Assembly (NCBI GenBank): GCA_019239915.1
Contig: JAFAZF010000063.1
Location: forward strand, 1 to 64,000
Source: Sphingomonadaceae bacterium
Lineage (GTDB): Bacteria > Pseudomonadota > Alphaproteobacteria > Sphingomonadales > Sphingomonadaceae
Direction: 5' to 3'
Length of the DNA: 64,000 bases
Under the pieces are notes generated by a model, which saw nothing but the letters and a program-made list of their open reading frames with translations, was not told where the DNA came from and did no database searches. Below, one piece after another: positions 29,033-39,355 of the stretch (positions are counted from its first letter, which is position 1; every line of letters starts with the position of its first letter). The position numbers and the translations under genes are program-made.

Positions 29033-30241
29033 TCAGTCCCAGCGCAGATAGAGCGTGTCGTAGCCGGGCACCGAGCCGCAATGCTCCGTCGACTTGCGGT
29101 CGCGATCGACGCGGAATTCCGGCATCCGCGTCACGAATTCCTCGAGGAACACCTGCACCTCGACCCGCGCGAGCGGCGCGCCGACGCACTTGTGCGGACC
29201 GTTGCCGAAGGTGTTGTAGTGAGGCGCATTCCGGTCGAAGTCGACGGCCATGGGATCGTCGTAAAGGCGATCGTCGACTCCCGACAGATTGTTCGGGACC
29301 ATGATCATCTCGTCCTTCTTGAACTGGACGCCCTTATATTCAAAGTCCTGCGTGATGATCCGGCCGGTATTCGAAAGGCCGAAGCGGCGGATGAATTCCT
29401 CGCTCGCTTTCTGGGCGATACCCGGATCCTCGCGCAAGCGACGCTGCAGCTCGGGATGTTCGGCGAGATGATGCACCGTGTAGGAGAGCAGCGACGCCAC
29501 CGTGTCGAGGCCGCCGACGAACAGCAGGCTCGCCATCGACATGGTCTCGCCGTCGTTCTGAAAGCGCGCATTGCTGCGCCAGCCGGCAACGCGGGTGAGC
29601 AGATCCTCGCCCGGCCCGCCCTCGCGCTCGTCGAGCACCTGCTTGAGGTAGGCATGGACGCGATTCATGGCCTCGGTCCGGCCACTGACGTCGTAGGAGC
29701 CCATGATCGCGAGACCCCACTCGACGAACTCCTCGCGCCGGTCGAGCGGCAGGTCGACGATCTTGAGGAACATCGTGACGGGCATGATGCGCGCGAACTC
29801 GGAGAGGAACTCGCACCGGCCGTTCGGCCGCATCTTCTCGGTCAGCTCGATCGTCAGCTCGCGCGCCTTTTCACGCATCGCCTCGACCCGCTTCGGCGTG
29901 AAGCCGGGATTGATCACAGCACGATACTTGGTGTGGTTGGGCGGATCGACTGCGAGCGGCACCGGCTTGTAGACCTGCAGTTCGCGCGGGATCATGAAGA
30001 TCTCGTGGCTGAAGATCTGGTAGTTCTCCTGGACGAAGCGGATGTCGTCGCCGCGGGTCACCAGCCAATGCCCGCCATAGCGCGGCGTCCAGATGATGTC
30101 GGGACCATCGTGCAGGCGCTTCATCGCGCGATAGACGCCGACCTCCTCCAAGCCGTCCGGATGCACATAATCGAAATCGACGACGAGCTCGTCGGGCACA
30201 TGGGCCGGCTTCGCCGCCAGACCGGTCGCGGTTGCGTTCAC
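29033..30241 (-). CDS. Cytochrome P450
   Basis: FGNGPHKCVGAPLARVEVQVFLEEFV heme loop; EEFIRRFG; GGLDTVAS; GTG start chosen because AGGAGAG lies just upstream. Confidence 0.92.
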   Translation of the reverse strand: MNATATGLAAKPAHVPDELVVDFDYVHPDGLEEVGVYRAMKRLHDGPDIIWTPRYGGHWLVTRGDDIRFVQENYQIFSHEIFMIPRELQVYKPVPLAVDPPNHTKYRAVINPGFTPKRVEAMREKARELTIELTEKMRPNGRCEFLSEFARIMPVTMFLKIVDLPLDRREEFVEWGLAIMGSYDVSGRTEAMNRVHAYLKQVLDEREGGPGEDLLTRVAGWRSNARFQNDGETMSMASLLFVGGLDTVASLLSYTVHHLAEHPELQRRLREDPGIAQKASEEFIRRFGLSNTGRIITQDFEYKGVQFKKDEMIMVPNNLSGVDDRLYDDPMAVDFDRNAPHYNTFGNGPHKCVGAPLARVEVQVFLEEFVTRMPEFRVDRDRKSTEHCGSVPGYDTLYLRWD

Positions 30242-30344
30242 GTCTGCCTCTCCTGGCGCGACTTTGCGGCGCCGGGCGCCAATGTCGCGCAGCCCATCCA
30301 TCATGTCCAATGCATAAAAAACCGCATTTTGATAAGCAGCGTGC

Positions 30345-31244
30345 ATGATTCTCAATTTCAAGCGGCTGCAGCATCTCGTCGCCATCGCCGAGGAAGCCAA
30401 TTTCTCACGCGCCGCCGAGAAGCTCGGCATCACGCAACCCGCCCTCAGTCGCAGCATTGCGCAGATGGAGGAAGCCTGCGGACTGCGGCTGTTCGACCGC
30501 AGCCGTTCCGGCGTCGCGTTGACATCGGCGGGCACGGACCTCCTCGGCGATGCGCGTCAATTGCTCGGCCAAGTCGGCGCGATCGAGCAGAACCTCTTGC
30601 TGCAGAGTCGGGGCGAGGCCGGCCGGATCGATTTCGGCATCGGCCCGCTCGCCGCGAACTACCTCATGACCGATCTGCTCGCCGAAAGCCTGGCGGAGCA
30701 TCCCTCCCTGCTGATCAACGCAACCGTGGGGTCGACCGGCGATCTTATCGCGGGCGTACTCGACGGAGGCTTCGATTTCGTGATCGTGTCTGCGAGCACG
30801 ATCAGCCCGCACGCATCGCTTGCCGTCCGCCCGCTCGGCCAGTTTCGCACCGGCTATTTCGTGCGGAGCGAACACCCGCTGGCGAGACGCGAACAGCCCA
30901 TCCGGTTAGCCGATCTCGCGTCGTATCCACGCGCCACCGGAAAAGCGCCGCCGCCCAATCCGAGTTCGCGCGAACAGTCGCTGTTCCGCCCGCTCGGCGC
31001 GACGGTGGCGTGTGACGACTTCGAGGTGCTGCGTCGTCTCACGCTGCGCTCGGACACCATCTGGCTCACCAGCGATCGGCTGCTGGCGCGCGAACTCGCG
31101 AGCGGCACGATGTGCGAGATCCATCCCGAAGATGCCGCGCCGATGCCTACGGCCGACATCGTGATGGTGACGGTGCCTGGCCGCACGCAGAGTCCCGCGG
31201 TACGGCACGTCGTAGAGACCGCGATCCGTCTCATGCGCGCCTAG
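30345..31244 (+). CDS. LysR family transcriptional regulator
   Basis: N-terminal HTH LKRLQHLVAIAEEANFSRAAEKLGITQPALSRSIAQMEEACGLRLFDRSRSGVALTSAG. Confidence 0.93.
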   Translation: MILNFKRLQHLVAIAEEANFSRAAEKLGITQPALSRSIAQMEEACGLRLFDRSRSGVALTSAGTDLLGDARQLLGQVGAIEQNLLLQSRGEAGRIDFGIGPLAANYLMTDLLAESLAEHPSLLINATVGSTGDLIAGVLDGGFDFVIVSASTISPHASLAVRPLGQFRTGYFVRSEHPLARREQPIRLADLASYPRATGKAPPPNPSSREQSLFRPLGATVACDDFEVLRRLTLRSDTIWLTSDRLLARELASGTMCEIHPEDAAPMPTADIVMVTVPGRTQSPAVRHVVETAIRLMRA

Positions 31245-31258
31245 CGCGACGGGTCGAC

Positions 31259-32893
31259 CTATGCCGCAAGGCGTTGCCGCAGCGCCTCCTGCACGAATTC
31301 GGCGGCGCGCTCTCCGATCATGATCGTCGGCGCGTTGGTGTTGCCCGAGATGATATTCGGCATCACGGACGCGTCGGCGATCCGCAAACCGTCGATCCCG
31401 CGTACCGCGAGCGTCGCGTCGACGACGCTGTTCGGCCCCTCACCCATTCGACACGAGCTGGTCGGATGGTAGCCGATGCCCGCGGTCGCGCGAACATGCG
31501 CTTCCCATTCCTCTTGCGTGGCGGGTATCGGCGACGGCATGTTCTCCCCGACGACGTGCGCCTTCATCGCGGGCGCCTCGAAGATCCGCGCCGCCAGCTT
31601 GCCGAGTTCGACCAGCCGCCGCAGATCGTCGGGATCGCCGAACAGGCGATGGTCGATCACCGGCTTGTCGAGCGCGCTCGCAGTCCGCAGCAGGATGCGG
31701 CCGCGGCTGCGCGGACGCGCCAGGTTGCCGGCGATGTTGATCCCGGGCTGCGGATGCATACCAGGCTTGCCGCCGGCGAAGCTGATCGCCAACGGCATCA
31801 GGCTGATCACCAGATCGGCTTCGGCAAGATCGGGGCTGGAGCGGGCATAGGCCATCGCCTGGACGGCCGCAGAGGTCATCGGCCCTTTGCGGAACAGCAG
31901 ATAGTTCAACAGGTTGCGCGCGACGACGAGCGGCCCGAACGGACTATTGTAGGTCGGCATGTCGACGAGCTTGCTGACGGACGTCGAGCAATGCTCCTGA
32001 AGGTTGCGGCCGACTGCATCGAGCGCGTGCACCATCGCGACGCCGTGCGGACGGATGGCGTCCTCGGGACCGATGCCGGAACGCATCAGGATGGCGGGCG
32101 AACCGATCGTACCGGCGCTCACCACCACCTGCGCGGCGGCGCGATAGTCGCGCGTTTCGCCGCCGCGGATCACGCGCACGCCGACGGCGCGGCGGTTCTC
32201 GACGAGCACCTTGTCGACCGTGCAATCGGTCAGCACCGTCAGATTGGGTCGGCTGCGCGCCGGCTCCAGAAACGCCTTGGCCACGCTCGATCGCTGGCCG
32301 CGGCCGGTCGTGCTGTAGACCGCGAAGGCGCCGTCGGGCGTGCCGTTGCAATAATCCGCGTTGGGCGGCAGGCCGACCTCGCCACATGCTTCGAGGAACA
32401 CGTCGACGATCGGATGCCGCGTGCGGCCGGGCGAGACGGAGAGCTGACCGAACCGTCCGTGCGACTGTGACGGCTCGCCCTCGAATCGCTCGGACTTCAG
32501 GAAGTAGGGCAGCACCTCGTCGAACGACCAGCCGCGCGCACCCGCCGCCACCCACTGGTCATAATCGCCCCGCTGCCCGCGGATGTAGACCATCCCGTTT
32601 ATCGCGCTCGACCCGCCGAGCATACGTCCGCCGGACCATTGCAGCGTGCGGTCGCCGATGGTCGGATCGGGCTCGGTCCGGTAGGACCAGTCCGATTTGG
32701 GGTCGCCCATCAGCCTGAACGTACCGGCGGGCATGGTGACGAGGAAGCCGCCCCCCTTCGATCCTGCCTCGATCAGCAGCACCTTGAGCGACGGGTCCTC
32801 GGAGAGGCGTGCCGCCAGCACGCAACCGGCGCTGCCCGCGCCGACGATGATCACGTCGGCATCGAAGCCGGAGGGGTGCGACGCCGTGCTCAT
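31259..32893 (-). CDS. GMC family oxidoreductase (choline dehydrogenase-like FAD alcohol dehydrogenase)
   Basis: DVIIVGAGSAGCVLAARLSEDPSLKVLLIEAG; GGRMLGGSSAINGMVYIRGQRGDYDQW; GYHPTSSCRMG. Confidence 0.93.
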   Translation of the reverse strand: MSTASHPSGFDADVIIVGAGSAGCVLAARLSEDPSLKVLLIEAGSKGGGFLVTMPAGTFRLMGDPKSDWSYRTEPDPTIGDRTLQWSGGRMLGGSSAINGMVYIRGQRGDYDQWVAAGARGWSFDEVLPYFLKSERFEGEPSQSHGRFGQLSVSPGRTRHPIVDVFLEACGEVGLPPNADYCNGTPDGAFAVYSTTGRGQRSSVAKAFLEPARSRPNLTVLTDCTVDKVLVENRRAVGVRVIRGGETRDYRAAAQVVVSAGTIGSPAILMRSGIGPEDAIRPHGVAMVHALDAVGRNLQEHCSTSVSKLVDMPTYNSPFGPLVVARNLLNYLLFRKGPMTSAAVQAMAYARSSPDLAEADLVISLMPLAISFAGGKPGMHPQPGINIAGNLARPRSRGRILLRTASALDKPVIDHRLFGDPDDLRRLVELGKLAARIFEAPAMKAHVVGENMPSPIPATQEEWEAHVRATAGIGYHPTSSCRMGEGPNSVVDATLAVRGIDGLRIADASVMPNIISGNTNAPTIMIGERAAEFVQEALRQRLAA

Positions 32894-34836
32894 GCGATCG
32901 CCCGCGCGATGCCGTGCCCTTCCCAGATGGCGTGGAGCAGGCTGCGCGGCTGGCGGGCATCGCCGACGAGATTGATGTTGGCCACCTTGTCCTTCAGCTC
33001 CTCGTAAAGCTCGCGAAGCGGCTGGTTCGGCGTGATCAGCACAACGGTGTCCGCCGGAATCGCAGTGAGCTGCTGCTGAGCGCCGAGATGCGGACGGATG
33101 AGCACCTGATCCTTCTTGACCTCGACCAGATGGTGGCGCGCCTTCACGTCGAACTCGCCGAGCTGGAGGAAGCGCTCATAGGCCGGCCAATGGCGCTCGC
33201 TCTTCTCCGCCAGAGCCGTGGCCGGCGTGACGTAGGTGACCTTCACCCCCTTGGTGAGCAGCTCTTCCATCACTGCCAGGCCTTCATAGTCACCCACGGT
33301 GTCGAGCACGACGGCGGTCTTCCCCCATTTGCGCGGCTCCATCATCACGTCGATCGACGAGACGACGTGCGGCTGCTCGACGCCGTTCACCTGCTGGGTG
33401 GGGTAGGTATATTGCTGCCCATCCATCCGCGGCATCGATCCGGTGGCGATGATGACGTGGTCGGCACCCTCCGCCTCGATATCGGCGGCGTCGACATAGG
33501 TGTTGAGCCGGACCTCGACGCCGAGGCGGTAGATCTCCTGCTCCAGCCAGACGACGATGTCGCCGATATTTGCGCTCTGCGGCGCGCGGCGCGCGACGTT
33601 GATCATCCCGCCCAGCGCCGGGCTCGCCTCGCACAGCACGACCTTGTGCCCCTTGTTCGCCGCCGTGCGCGCGGCCTCCATGCCGGCCGGCCCGCCGCCG
33701 ACGACCAGAACTTTCTTGGGCGCCGTCGTCTTGACGATGAAGTCCTCCGACAACCGGTCCTCCGCACCCGCCGCCGGGTTGACCGCGCAGCCGAAGCGGC
33801 CGCCGCGATGCTGCTGGTTGCAGCCGATGCAGGGCCGCACCTCGAGCCCGCGTCCCTCACGGGTCTTGTTGACGAGATCGGGGTCGGCGATGTGCGCGCG
33901 GACCATCGAGACGAGATCCGCTTCGCCGTCGCGGATCAGCTGCTCGGCATCGTCGAGCGTACGGAAGCGGCCGGCGAGCAGCCGCGGGACGTTGGCGACC
34001 GAGGCGATGACGCCGGAGGTCGGCACCTCGTAACCGGTGGGGTTCTGCATCGCGCCCACCATCGTGTCCATCCGGTAATAATCACCACGGGACACGTTGA
34101 CCATGTCGATCAGCCCTTCCTGCTGGACGGAGCGGAGCACTTGCTGGTTTTGCTCGACATCGAGCCCGCCCGGCATATCGCTCGAGGCAAGCCGCATGCT
34201 GATCGCGAGTTCCCCGCCGATCGCCTTGCGCACGCCCCGCAGCACCTCCTTGAGAAAGCGGATGCGGTTCTCGAACGAGCCGCCCCACTGGTCGGTGCGG
34301 TCGTTGAGATAGGGCGAGAGGAACTGCTGCGGCAAATAACCGTGGGCGGCGTGGATCTCGACGCCGTGCAGCCCGCCGTCGCGGGCCCTGATCGCGCACT
34401 GGACATAGGCGTCGATGAGTTCGCGGATCATCTCCTCGGTCATGCGCAGCGGCACGTTGCCCATCATCCCCGGAATGTCCGACACGCCCCAGCTCGGGCC
34501 GCCATCATAGGCATTGTAGAGGTTCCCGCCGTGCCAGAGCTGCGCGAACACCTTCATCGGGTGCGGACGCACCTTCGCCATCAGCCGCTGATAGTCGGCA
34601 ACGACATTGTCGCGGAACAGCCCATATTCGTAGAGCCGGCTTGAGGGATGGACGCTGCACGCGCCGAGAATGGTCAGCCCGCAGCCGCCTTTGGCGCGGG
34701 CGGCATGGTAGGCGATGTAGTCGTCGCCCATGATCTGCTGAAACGCCTCGATGCCGCCGTGCGCGGTCCGCACCACACGGTTCGGCAACTCCACCGGGCC
34801 GACCTGCAGAGGCTCGAAAATCTTCGTCAGCGGCAC
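32890..34836 (-). CDS. NADH:flavin oxidoreductase with Fe-S and FAD/NAD domains (2,4-dienoyl-CoA reductase/BaiCD-like)
   Basis: OYE N-terminal domain (VEIHAAHGYLPQQFLSPYLNDRTDQWGG), CIGCNQQHRGGRFGCAVNPAAG cluster, VLVVGGGPAGMEAARTAANKGHKVVLCE; ATGA overlap with the GMC gene. Confidence 0.9.
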   Translation of the reverse strand: MPLTKIFEPLQVGPVELPNRVVRTAHGGIEAFQQIMGDDYIAYHAARAKGGCGLTILGACSVHPSSRLYEYGLFRDNVVADYQRLMAKVRPHPMKVFAQLWHGGNLYNAYDGGPSWGVSDIPGMMGNVPLRMTEEMIRELIDAYVQCAIRARDGGLHGVEIHAAHGYLPQQFLSPYLNDRTDQWGGSFENRIRFLKEVLRGVRKAIGGELAISMRLASSDMPGGLDVEQNQQVLRSVQQEGLIDMVNVSRGDYYRMDTMVGAMQNPTGYEVPTSGVIASVANVPRLLAGRFRTLDDAEQLIRDGEADLVSMVRAHIADPDLVNKTREGRGLEVRPCIGCNQQHRGGRFGCAVNPAAGAEDRLSEDFIVKTTAPKKVLVVGGGPAGMEAARTAANKGHKVVLCEASPALGGMINVARRAPQSANIGDIVVWLEQEIYRLGVEVRLNTYVDAADIEAEGADHVIIATGSMPRMDGQQYTYPTQQVNGVEQPHVVSSIDVMMEPRKWGKTAVVLDTVGDYEGLAVMEELLTKGVKVTYVTPATALAEKSERHWPAYERFLQLGEFDVKARHHLVEVKKDQVLIRPHLGAQQQLTAIPADTVVLITPNQPLRELYEELKDKVANINLVGDARQPRSLLHAIWEGHGIARAIA

Positions 34837-34941
34837 CGCATCCTCCCGAGATCAGCATCCTGAATTCAGATTGCGTTTAGCATCAGCCTTGGCGATCTCA
34901 ACGTCTGCATCGCGCGCTGCAACGATCCATACGCTAACCGG

Positions 34942-36231
34942 CTATGATCGGCCGGCCGCAATGATCGCGCGCATCGGTTTCAAGCCGAGCGCGAAGATGG
35001 CCGACGCGATCGGCGCGAACAGCATGAAGCAGAGCAGCAGCGCGAGCCACAGCTTGTGCGCGTCGCGCAGGATCGTATCGCTCGTGAACGCGATGACAGC
35101 TGGTCCCAGCCCGAAGCCGAGGATGTTGTAGACCGCCAGGAAGATCGCCGACACCTTGCCGCGGGTTCGCGGTGGCGAGGTGATCTGCAGAGCGGCGGCG
35201 GCCACCGCGATGAACGGCATGATCAGCGTGATCACCAGCAGCGCCGGAACGAGAACCCACATCGTCGATGTCGAGACGGCAATGCTGCCGGCGGCGCCCA
35301 AGACCAGCGTTGCCCAGGCGTAGATGCGCAGATGCGCGTCGAGGACGCCGCGCCGGTAGAGATGGTCTGCGAGCTGTCCGCTGCCGATCATCCCGATCAT
35401 GCCGCCCGTGATCGAGACCGCGCCGAGCGTGAAGCCGGCGCGGCTCACGCTCCAGCCAAGCGTGCGGATCAGATAGGATGGCGCCCAGGCGTTCCAGCCC
35501 GCCGACAGCAGGTTGAGCAGGCCAAAGCCGAAGAAATGGCAGAGATAGAAGCCGCGATGGCGCCAGATCATCGCCAGCGTCTCGGCGAGACCGCTAACGT
35601 CACCATGGCCCGCCTCGCGCCGTCGCGGTGGCTCCGCGATCAGCGCCGCGAGCAGGCCGAACAGCAGGCCCGGCAGCGCCATCAGGATGATGACGATCTG
35701 CCATGGCTGCAAGCCATGCGTGAAGGGGATGCAGCCGTCGCAGGCGGAGACGCGATCGACGACATAGGCGCTGCCGGCGAACGACACGCCGGCGCCGACG
35801 ATCGCGCCGGTCGAGAAGATGGCGAGGATGCCCGCCAAGCTCTCCGCCGGCACCGCGTCCGCGAGCAGCGAATAGACCGCGGGGGCGAGCGCCGCCTCCG
35901 CCGCCCCGACGCCGACCCGCGCCAGCAAAAGCTCGCCATAGCTCTCGGAGAGCCCCGCCAGCCCGGCGCAAGCCGACCAGGCGACCGCGCTGAACAGGAT
36001 GATGTTGCGCCTGGAGTAGCGGTCCACGGCGGCACCGAACGGCACCGCGCAGAGCGTGAAGGCGATCACGAAGGCGAAGCCTTGCGCGAAGCCGATCCTG
36101 GTGTCGGAGACGTGCAGCGTCCGCTTGATCGGATCGACGAGCAGATTGAGGATCTGGCGATCCAGATAGGCGGTCGCGTAGATCAATATCAGGACCGGCA
36201 GCGCGCCGCGCCAACTCAGCTTCGCGATCAT
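34942..36231 (-). CDS. MFS transporter
   Basis: Multiple hydrophobic segments; DRQILNLLVDPIKRTLHVSDTRIGFAQGFAF; AAVDRYSRRNIILF loop; start at MIAKLSWRGALP. Confidence 0.88.
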   Translation of the reverse strand: MIAKLSWRGALPVLILIYATAYLDRQILNLLVDPIKRTLHVSDTRIGFAQGFAFVIAFTLCAVPFGAAVDRYSRRNIILFSAVAWSACAGLAGLSESYGELLLARVGVGAAEAALAPAVYSLLADAVPAESLAGILAIFSTGAIVGAGVSFAGSAYVVDRVSACDGCIPFTHGLQPWQIVIILMALPGLLFGLLAALIAEPPRRREAGHGDVSGLAETLAMIWRHRGFYLCHFFGFGLLNLLSAGWNAWAPSYLIRTLGWSVSRAGFTLGAVSITGGMIGMIGSGQLADHLYRRGVLDAHLRIYAWATLVLGAAGSIAVSTSTMWVLVPALLVITLIMPFIAVAAAALQITSPPRTRGKVSAIFLAVYNILGFGLGPAVIAFTSDTILRDAHKLWLALLLCFMLFAPIASAIFALGLKPMRAIIAAGRS

Positions 36232-36462
36232 GCGCGCAACGGGCCGTGCCCAGCGGCATCCTGCAGCACCGCACAGGTGCACGTCATCGCGGTGATCGGC
36301 CGCCAGCACGCAAGTCGCCGGGAGTGCGCATCTTTCTCGTCGCTCAAACCGCCCCGCCCCCGGCGCGGCACAGCGCCACGCACTTATCTAAATGTTTCGA
36401 CGTTGCACCGGTCGGGCTGGCCGTGCAAGGAGCCGGCAGCGCTAGCCGCCAGGAGGATTTCG

Positions 36463-38529
36463 ATGACGGGTGTGGGCACGTTTGCGGTCGAGGATGGCAT
36501 CGGAATCGTCACCATCGACTCGCCGCCGGTGAACGCGCTCGGCATCAACGTCCGCAAGGCGCTCGACGAAGGCTTTCGCAAGTTCGACGCCGATAGCGCC
36601 GTCAAGGCCATCGTGCTGATCTGCGGCGGGCGCACCTTCTTCGCCGGCGCCGACATCTCCGAATTCGGCAAGCCGCCGCAGGCGCCCGGACTGAACGAGG
36701 TGTTCGACATCATCGAGGCATCGAGCAAGCCTGTCGTCGCCGCGATCCACGGCACCGCGCTCGGCGGCGGCTACGAGCTCGCCCTGGTCTGTCATTACCG
36801 CATCGCCGTGCCCTCGGCGAAGGTCGGGTTGCCGGAAGTGAATCTCGGCCTGCTGCCCGGCGCTGGCGGCACGCAGCGCCTGCCGCGCGTCGTCGGTGCG
36901 GCGACCGCGCTCGACATCATCGTCGGCGGCGCACCGGTTCCAGCCAAGAAGGCGCTGGAGCTCGGCATGATCGACGCGCTCGCCGAGGAGGGCAAGCTGC
37001 GCGAGGATGCGGTCGCTTTCGCCAAGAAGCTGCTCGCCGAGGGCAAGCCGCTGCAGCGCGTTCGGGACCGTCAAGACAAGGTCGATCTCGATAGAGGCAA
37101 CACTGCGCTGTTCGACGAAGCCCGGGCGAAGGCGGCCAAGGCCTCGCGCGGCTTCAAGGCGCCCGGCAACATCATCAGCGCGATCCAGGCTGCGGTCGAT
37201 CTTCCGTTCGACGAGGGCATCCAGCGCGAACGAGAGCTGTTCCACGAGCTCCACGATTCGACCGAATCGGCGGCGCAGCGCTATTTCTTCTTCGCCGAGC
37301 GCGAGACTGCGAAGATCCCCGATGTTCCCGCCTCGACCGAGACCATCCCCGTGAAGACGGTGGGCGTGATCGGCGCCGGCACGATGGGCGGCGGCATCAC
37401 GATGAACTTCCTCAACGCCGGCATCCCGGTCACGCTCGTCGAGATGAACCAGGCTGCGCTCGATCGCGGCATCAGCGTCATCCGCAAGAACTACGAGAAC
37501 ACGGCCAAGAAGGGCCGCATGACCGACGCGCAGGTCGAGGAGCGGATGGCGCTGATCAAGCCCGCGCTCGGCCTCGAGGCCCTCTCGGACGTCGATCTCG
37601 TGATCGAGGCGGTGTTCGAGGAAATGGCGGTCAAGAAGGACATCTTCGGCAAGCTCGACACGATCTGCAAGCAGGGCGCGATCCTCGCCTCGAACACCAG
37701 CTTCCTTGATCTCAACGAGATCGCCGATGCCACGAGCCGGCCGGACTGGGTCGTCGGCCTCCACTTCTTCTCGCCCGCCAACGTGATGCGGCTGCTCGAG
37801 GTGGTGCGCGGCGCCAAGACCTCCAAGGCGGTGATCGCCACCGCGATGAAGCTCGCCAAGCAGATCGGCAAGGTGCCGGTGCTGGCCGGCGTCTGCCACG
37901 GCTTCATCGCCAATCGCGTGATGTCGGTGCGCGGCAAACAGGGCGACGCGATCATCCTCGAAGGCCCGACGCCGAAAGAGGTCGACGACGCAATCTTCGA
38001 TTACGGCTTCGCGATGGGGCCGTTCCGGATGATCGATCTCGTCGGGCTCGACGTCATCGGTCGCGAGGAGACCGAGCGCAGCGTGCGCGGTGATCTCGTC
38101 AAGATGGAGCGGCTCGGACAGAAGAAGAATGGCGGCTTCTACGACTATGACGAGAAGCGCAACGCCACGCCCTCGCCGATCGCTGCCGAACTGATCGCCG
38201 ACTTCGCCAAATCCAAAGGCATCGAGAACAAGGGCGCGCAATCGCCCGAGGATATCGTCGCCCGCCTGCTCTACCCGGTTGTCAACGAAGGCGCCAAGGT
38301 GCTCGAGGAAGGCATCGCGATCCGCGCATCGGATGTCGATGTCGCCTGCATCCTCGGCTACAACTGGCCGGTCTATACCGGCGGTCCGATGTTCTGGGCG
38401 GACACGGTCGGGCTGCCGAAGATCGTCGCCAAGCTCGAGGAGCTCGAGAAGCAGCACGGCGAGTTCTTCACGCCATCCAAGCTGCTCAAGGAGAAGGCGG
38501 CATCCGGCGGGAGCTTCACGCGCGGATGA
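36463..38529 (+). CDS. Fused enoyl-CoA hydratase/3-hydroxyacyl-CoA dehydrogenase (FadB/FadJ-like)
   Basis: [96 protein letters not shown]. Confidence 0.93.
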   Translation: MTGVGTFAVEDGIGIVTIDSPPVNALGINVRKALDEGFRKFDADSAVKAIVLICGGRTFFAGADISEFGKPPQAPGLNEVFDIIEASSKPVVAAIHGTALGGGYELALVCHYRIAVPSAKVGLPEVNLGLLPGAGGTQRLPRVVGAATALDIIVGGAPVPAKKALELGMIDALAEEGKLREDAVAFAKKLLAEGKPLQRVRDRQDKVDLDRGNTALFDEARAKAAKASRGFKAPGNIISAIQAAVDLPFDEGIQRERELFHELHDSTESAAQRYFFFAERETAKIPDVPASTETIPVKTVGVIGAGTMGGGITMNFLNAGIPVTLVEMNQAALDRGISVIRKNYENTAKKGRMTDAQVEERMALIKPALGLEALSDVDLVIEAVFEEMAVKKDIFGKLDTICKQGAILASNTSFLDLNEIADATSRPDWVVGLHFFSPANVMRLLEVVRGAKTSKAVIATAMKLAKQIGKVPVLAGVCHGFIANRVMSVRGKQGDAIILEGPTPKEVDDAIFDYGFAMGPFRMIDLVGLDVIGREETERSVRGDLVKMERLGQKKNGGFYDYDEKRNATPSPIAAELIADFAKSKGIENKGAQSPEDIVARLLYPVVNEGAKVLEEGIAIRASDVDVACILGYNWPVYTGGPMFWADTVGLPKIVAKLEELEKQHGEFFTPSKLLKEKAASGGSFTRG

Positions 38530-39284
38530 CCGAGACCCACCGCGAACCGCCCGTGCCGCGACCGGCCGCCACCCTGCTGCTGGTGCGCGACGATCCGTTC
38601 GAGGTGCTGATGGTGCGGCGGGCCAATCGCGGCCAATTCGCCTCTGCGCTCGTCTTTCCCGGCGGCGTCGTCGAGGACGGCGATCGATCGAAGGAGTGGC
38701 TCCCGCATCTCGACGGTGCCGATGAGCTCGACCCGGACGAGCGGGCTTTGCGCATCGCCGCGATCCGCGAGACGTTCGAGGAAACCGCGATCCTAGTCGC
38801 GGAGAATGAGGAGGGCATCTGCCCGCCGATCGCCGACGCGACCGGCCGCGGCTTCCTCGATCTGGTCCGCGAACATGGCCTGCGGCTGCGGCTCGACGCC
38901 ATTGTGCCTTTCGCGCACTGGATCACGCCCGACATTGCGCCCAAGCGCTTCGACACGCATTTCTACGTGGCGAAGGCACCGCACCATGGCGAGGCGGTGT
39001 GCGATGGCGCCGAGACGGTCGCGCTCGAATGGGCGAACCCGCACGAAGTGATCGAACGTGCGCGCGCCGGCGAGCGCTCGATCCTGTTTCCGACCCGGCT
39101 CAATCTCGTCCGATTGGCGGAAAGCCACGATGCCGCCTCGGCGCTCGCGGCGGCGGCCGCGCGCCCGCACTTCGTGGTGCATCCCTGGCCGGAGAAGCGC
39201 GAGGGCGGCATGGCGGTCGTGATCCCCGCCGAAGCCGGCTATGCCGAGACCGAGAATTTTCACCCGAGCGGCACCGGTCTCTGA
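38526..39284 (+). CDS. Nudix hydrolase family protein (NUDT19-like)
   Basis: Nudix-like FPGGVVEDGDRSKEW...RIAAIRETFEETAIL; ATGA overlap with the upstream fadB-like gene. Confidence 0.85.
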   Translation: MTETHREPPVPRPAATLLLVRDDPFEVLMVRRANRGQFASALVFPGGVVEDGDRSKEWLPHLDGADELDPDERALRIAAIRETFEETAILVAENEEGICPPIADATGRGFLDLVREHGLRLRLDAIVPFAHWITPDIAPKRFDTHFYVAKAPHHGEAVCDGAETVALEWANPHEVIERARAGERSILFPTRLNLVRLAESHDAASALAAAAARPHFVVHPWPEKREGGMAVVIPAEAGYAETENFHPSGTGL

Positions 39285-39355
39285 CAGCCGCGCAGCGCAT
39301 CCCCATATCAACACGCAGAGGCAACGGCGCGATCGCGCCAGGGAGATCGAACGAC

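Noticed and set aside
28940-31015. 691-aa plus-strand ORF spanning the P450 and part of LysR
   Set aside because: Antisense to P450 and out of frame with LysR; no motif
32914-34644. 576-aa plus-strand ORF opposite the OYE gene
   Set aside because: Shadow ORF with biased composition
35056-36462. N-terminal extension of the fadB-like ORF (long open frame opposite the MFS gene)
   Set aside because: Antisense to MFS; real start is [14 protein letters not shown] at 36463 with AGGAGG upstream
36442-38457. 671-aa minus-strand ORF antisense to fadB-like gene
   Set aside because: Shadow ORF; the plus strand has clear FadB motifs throughout
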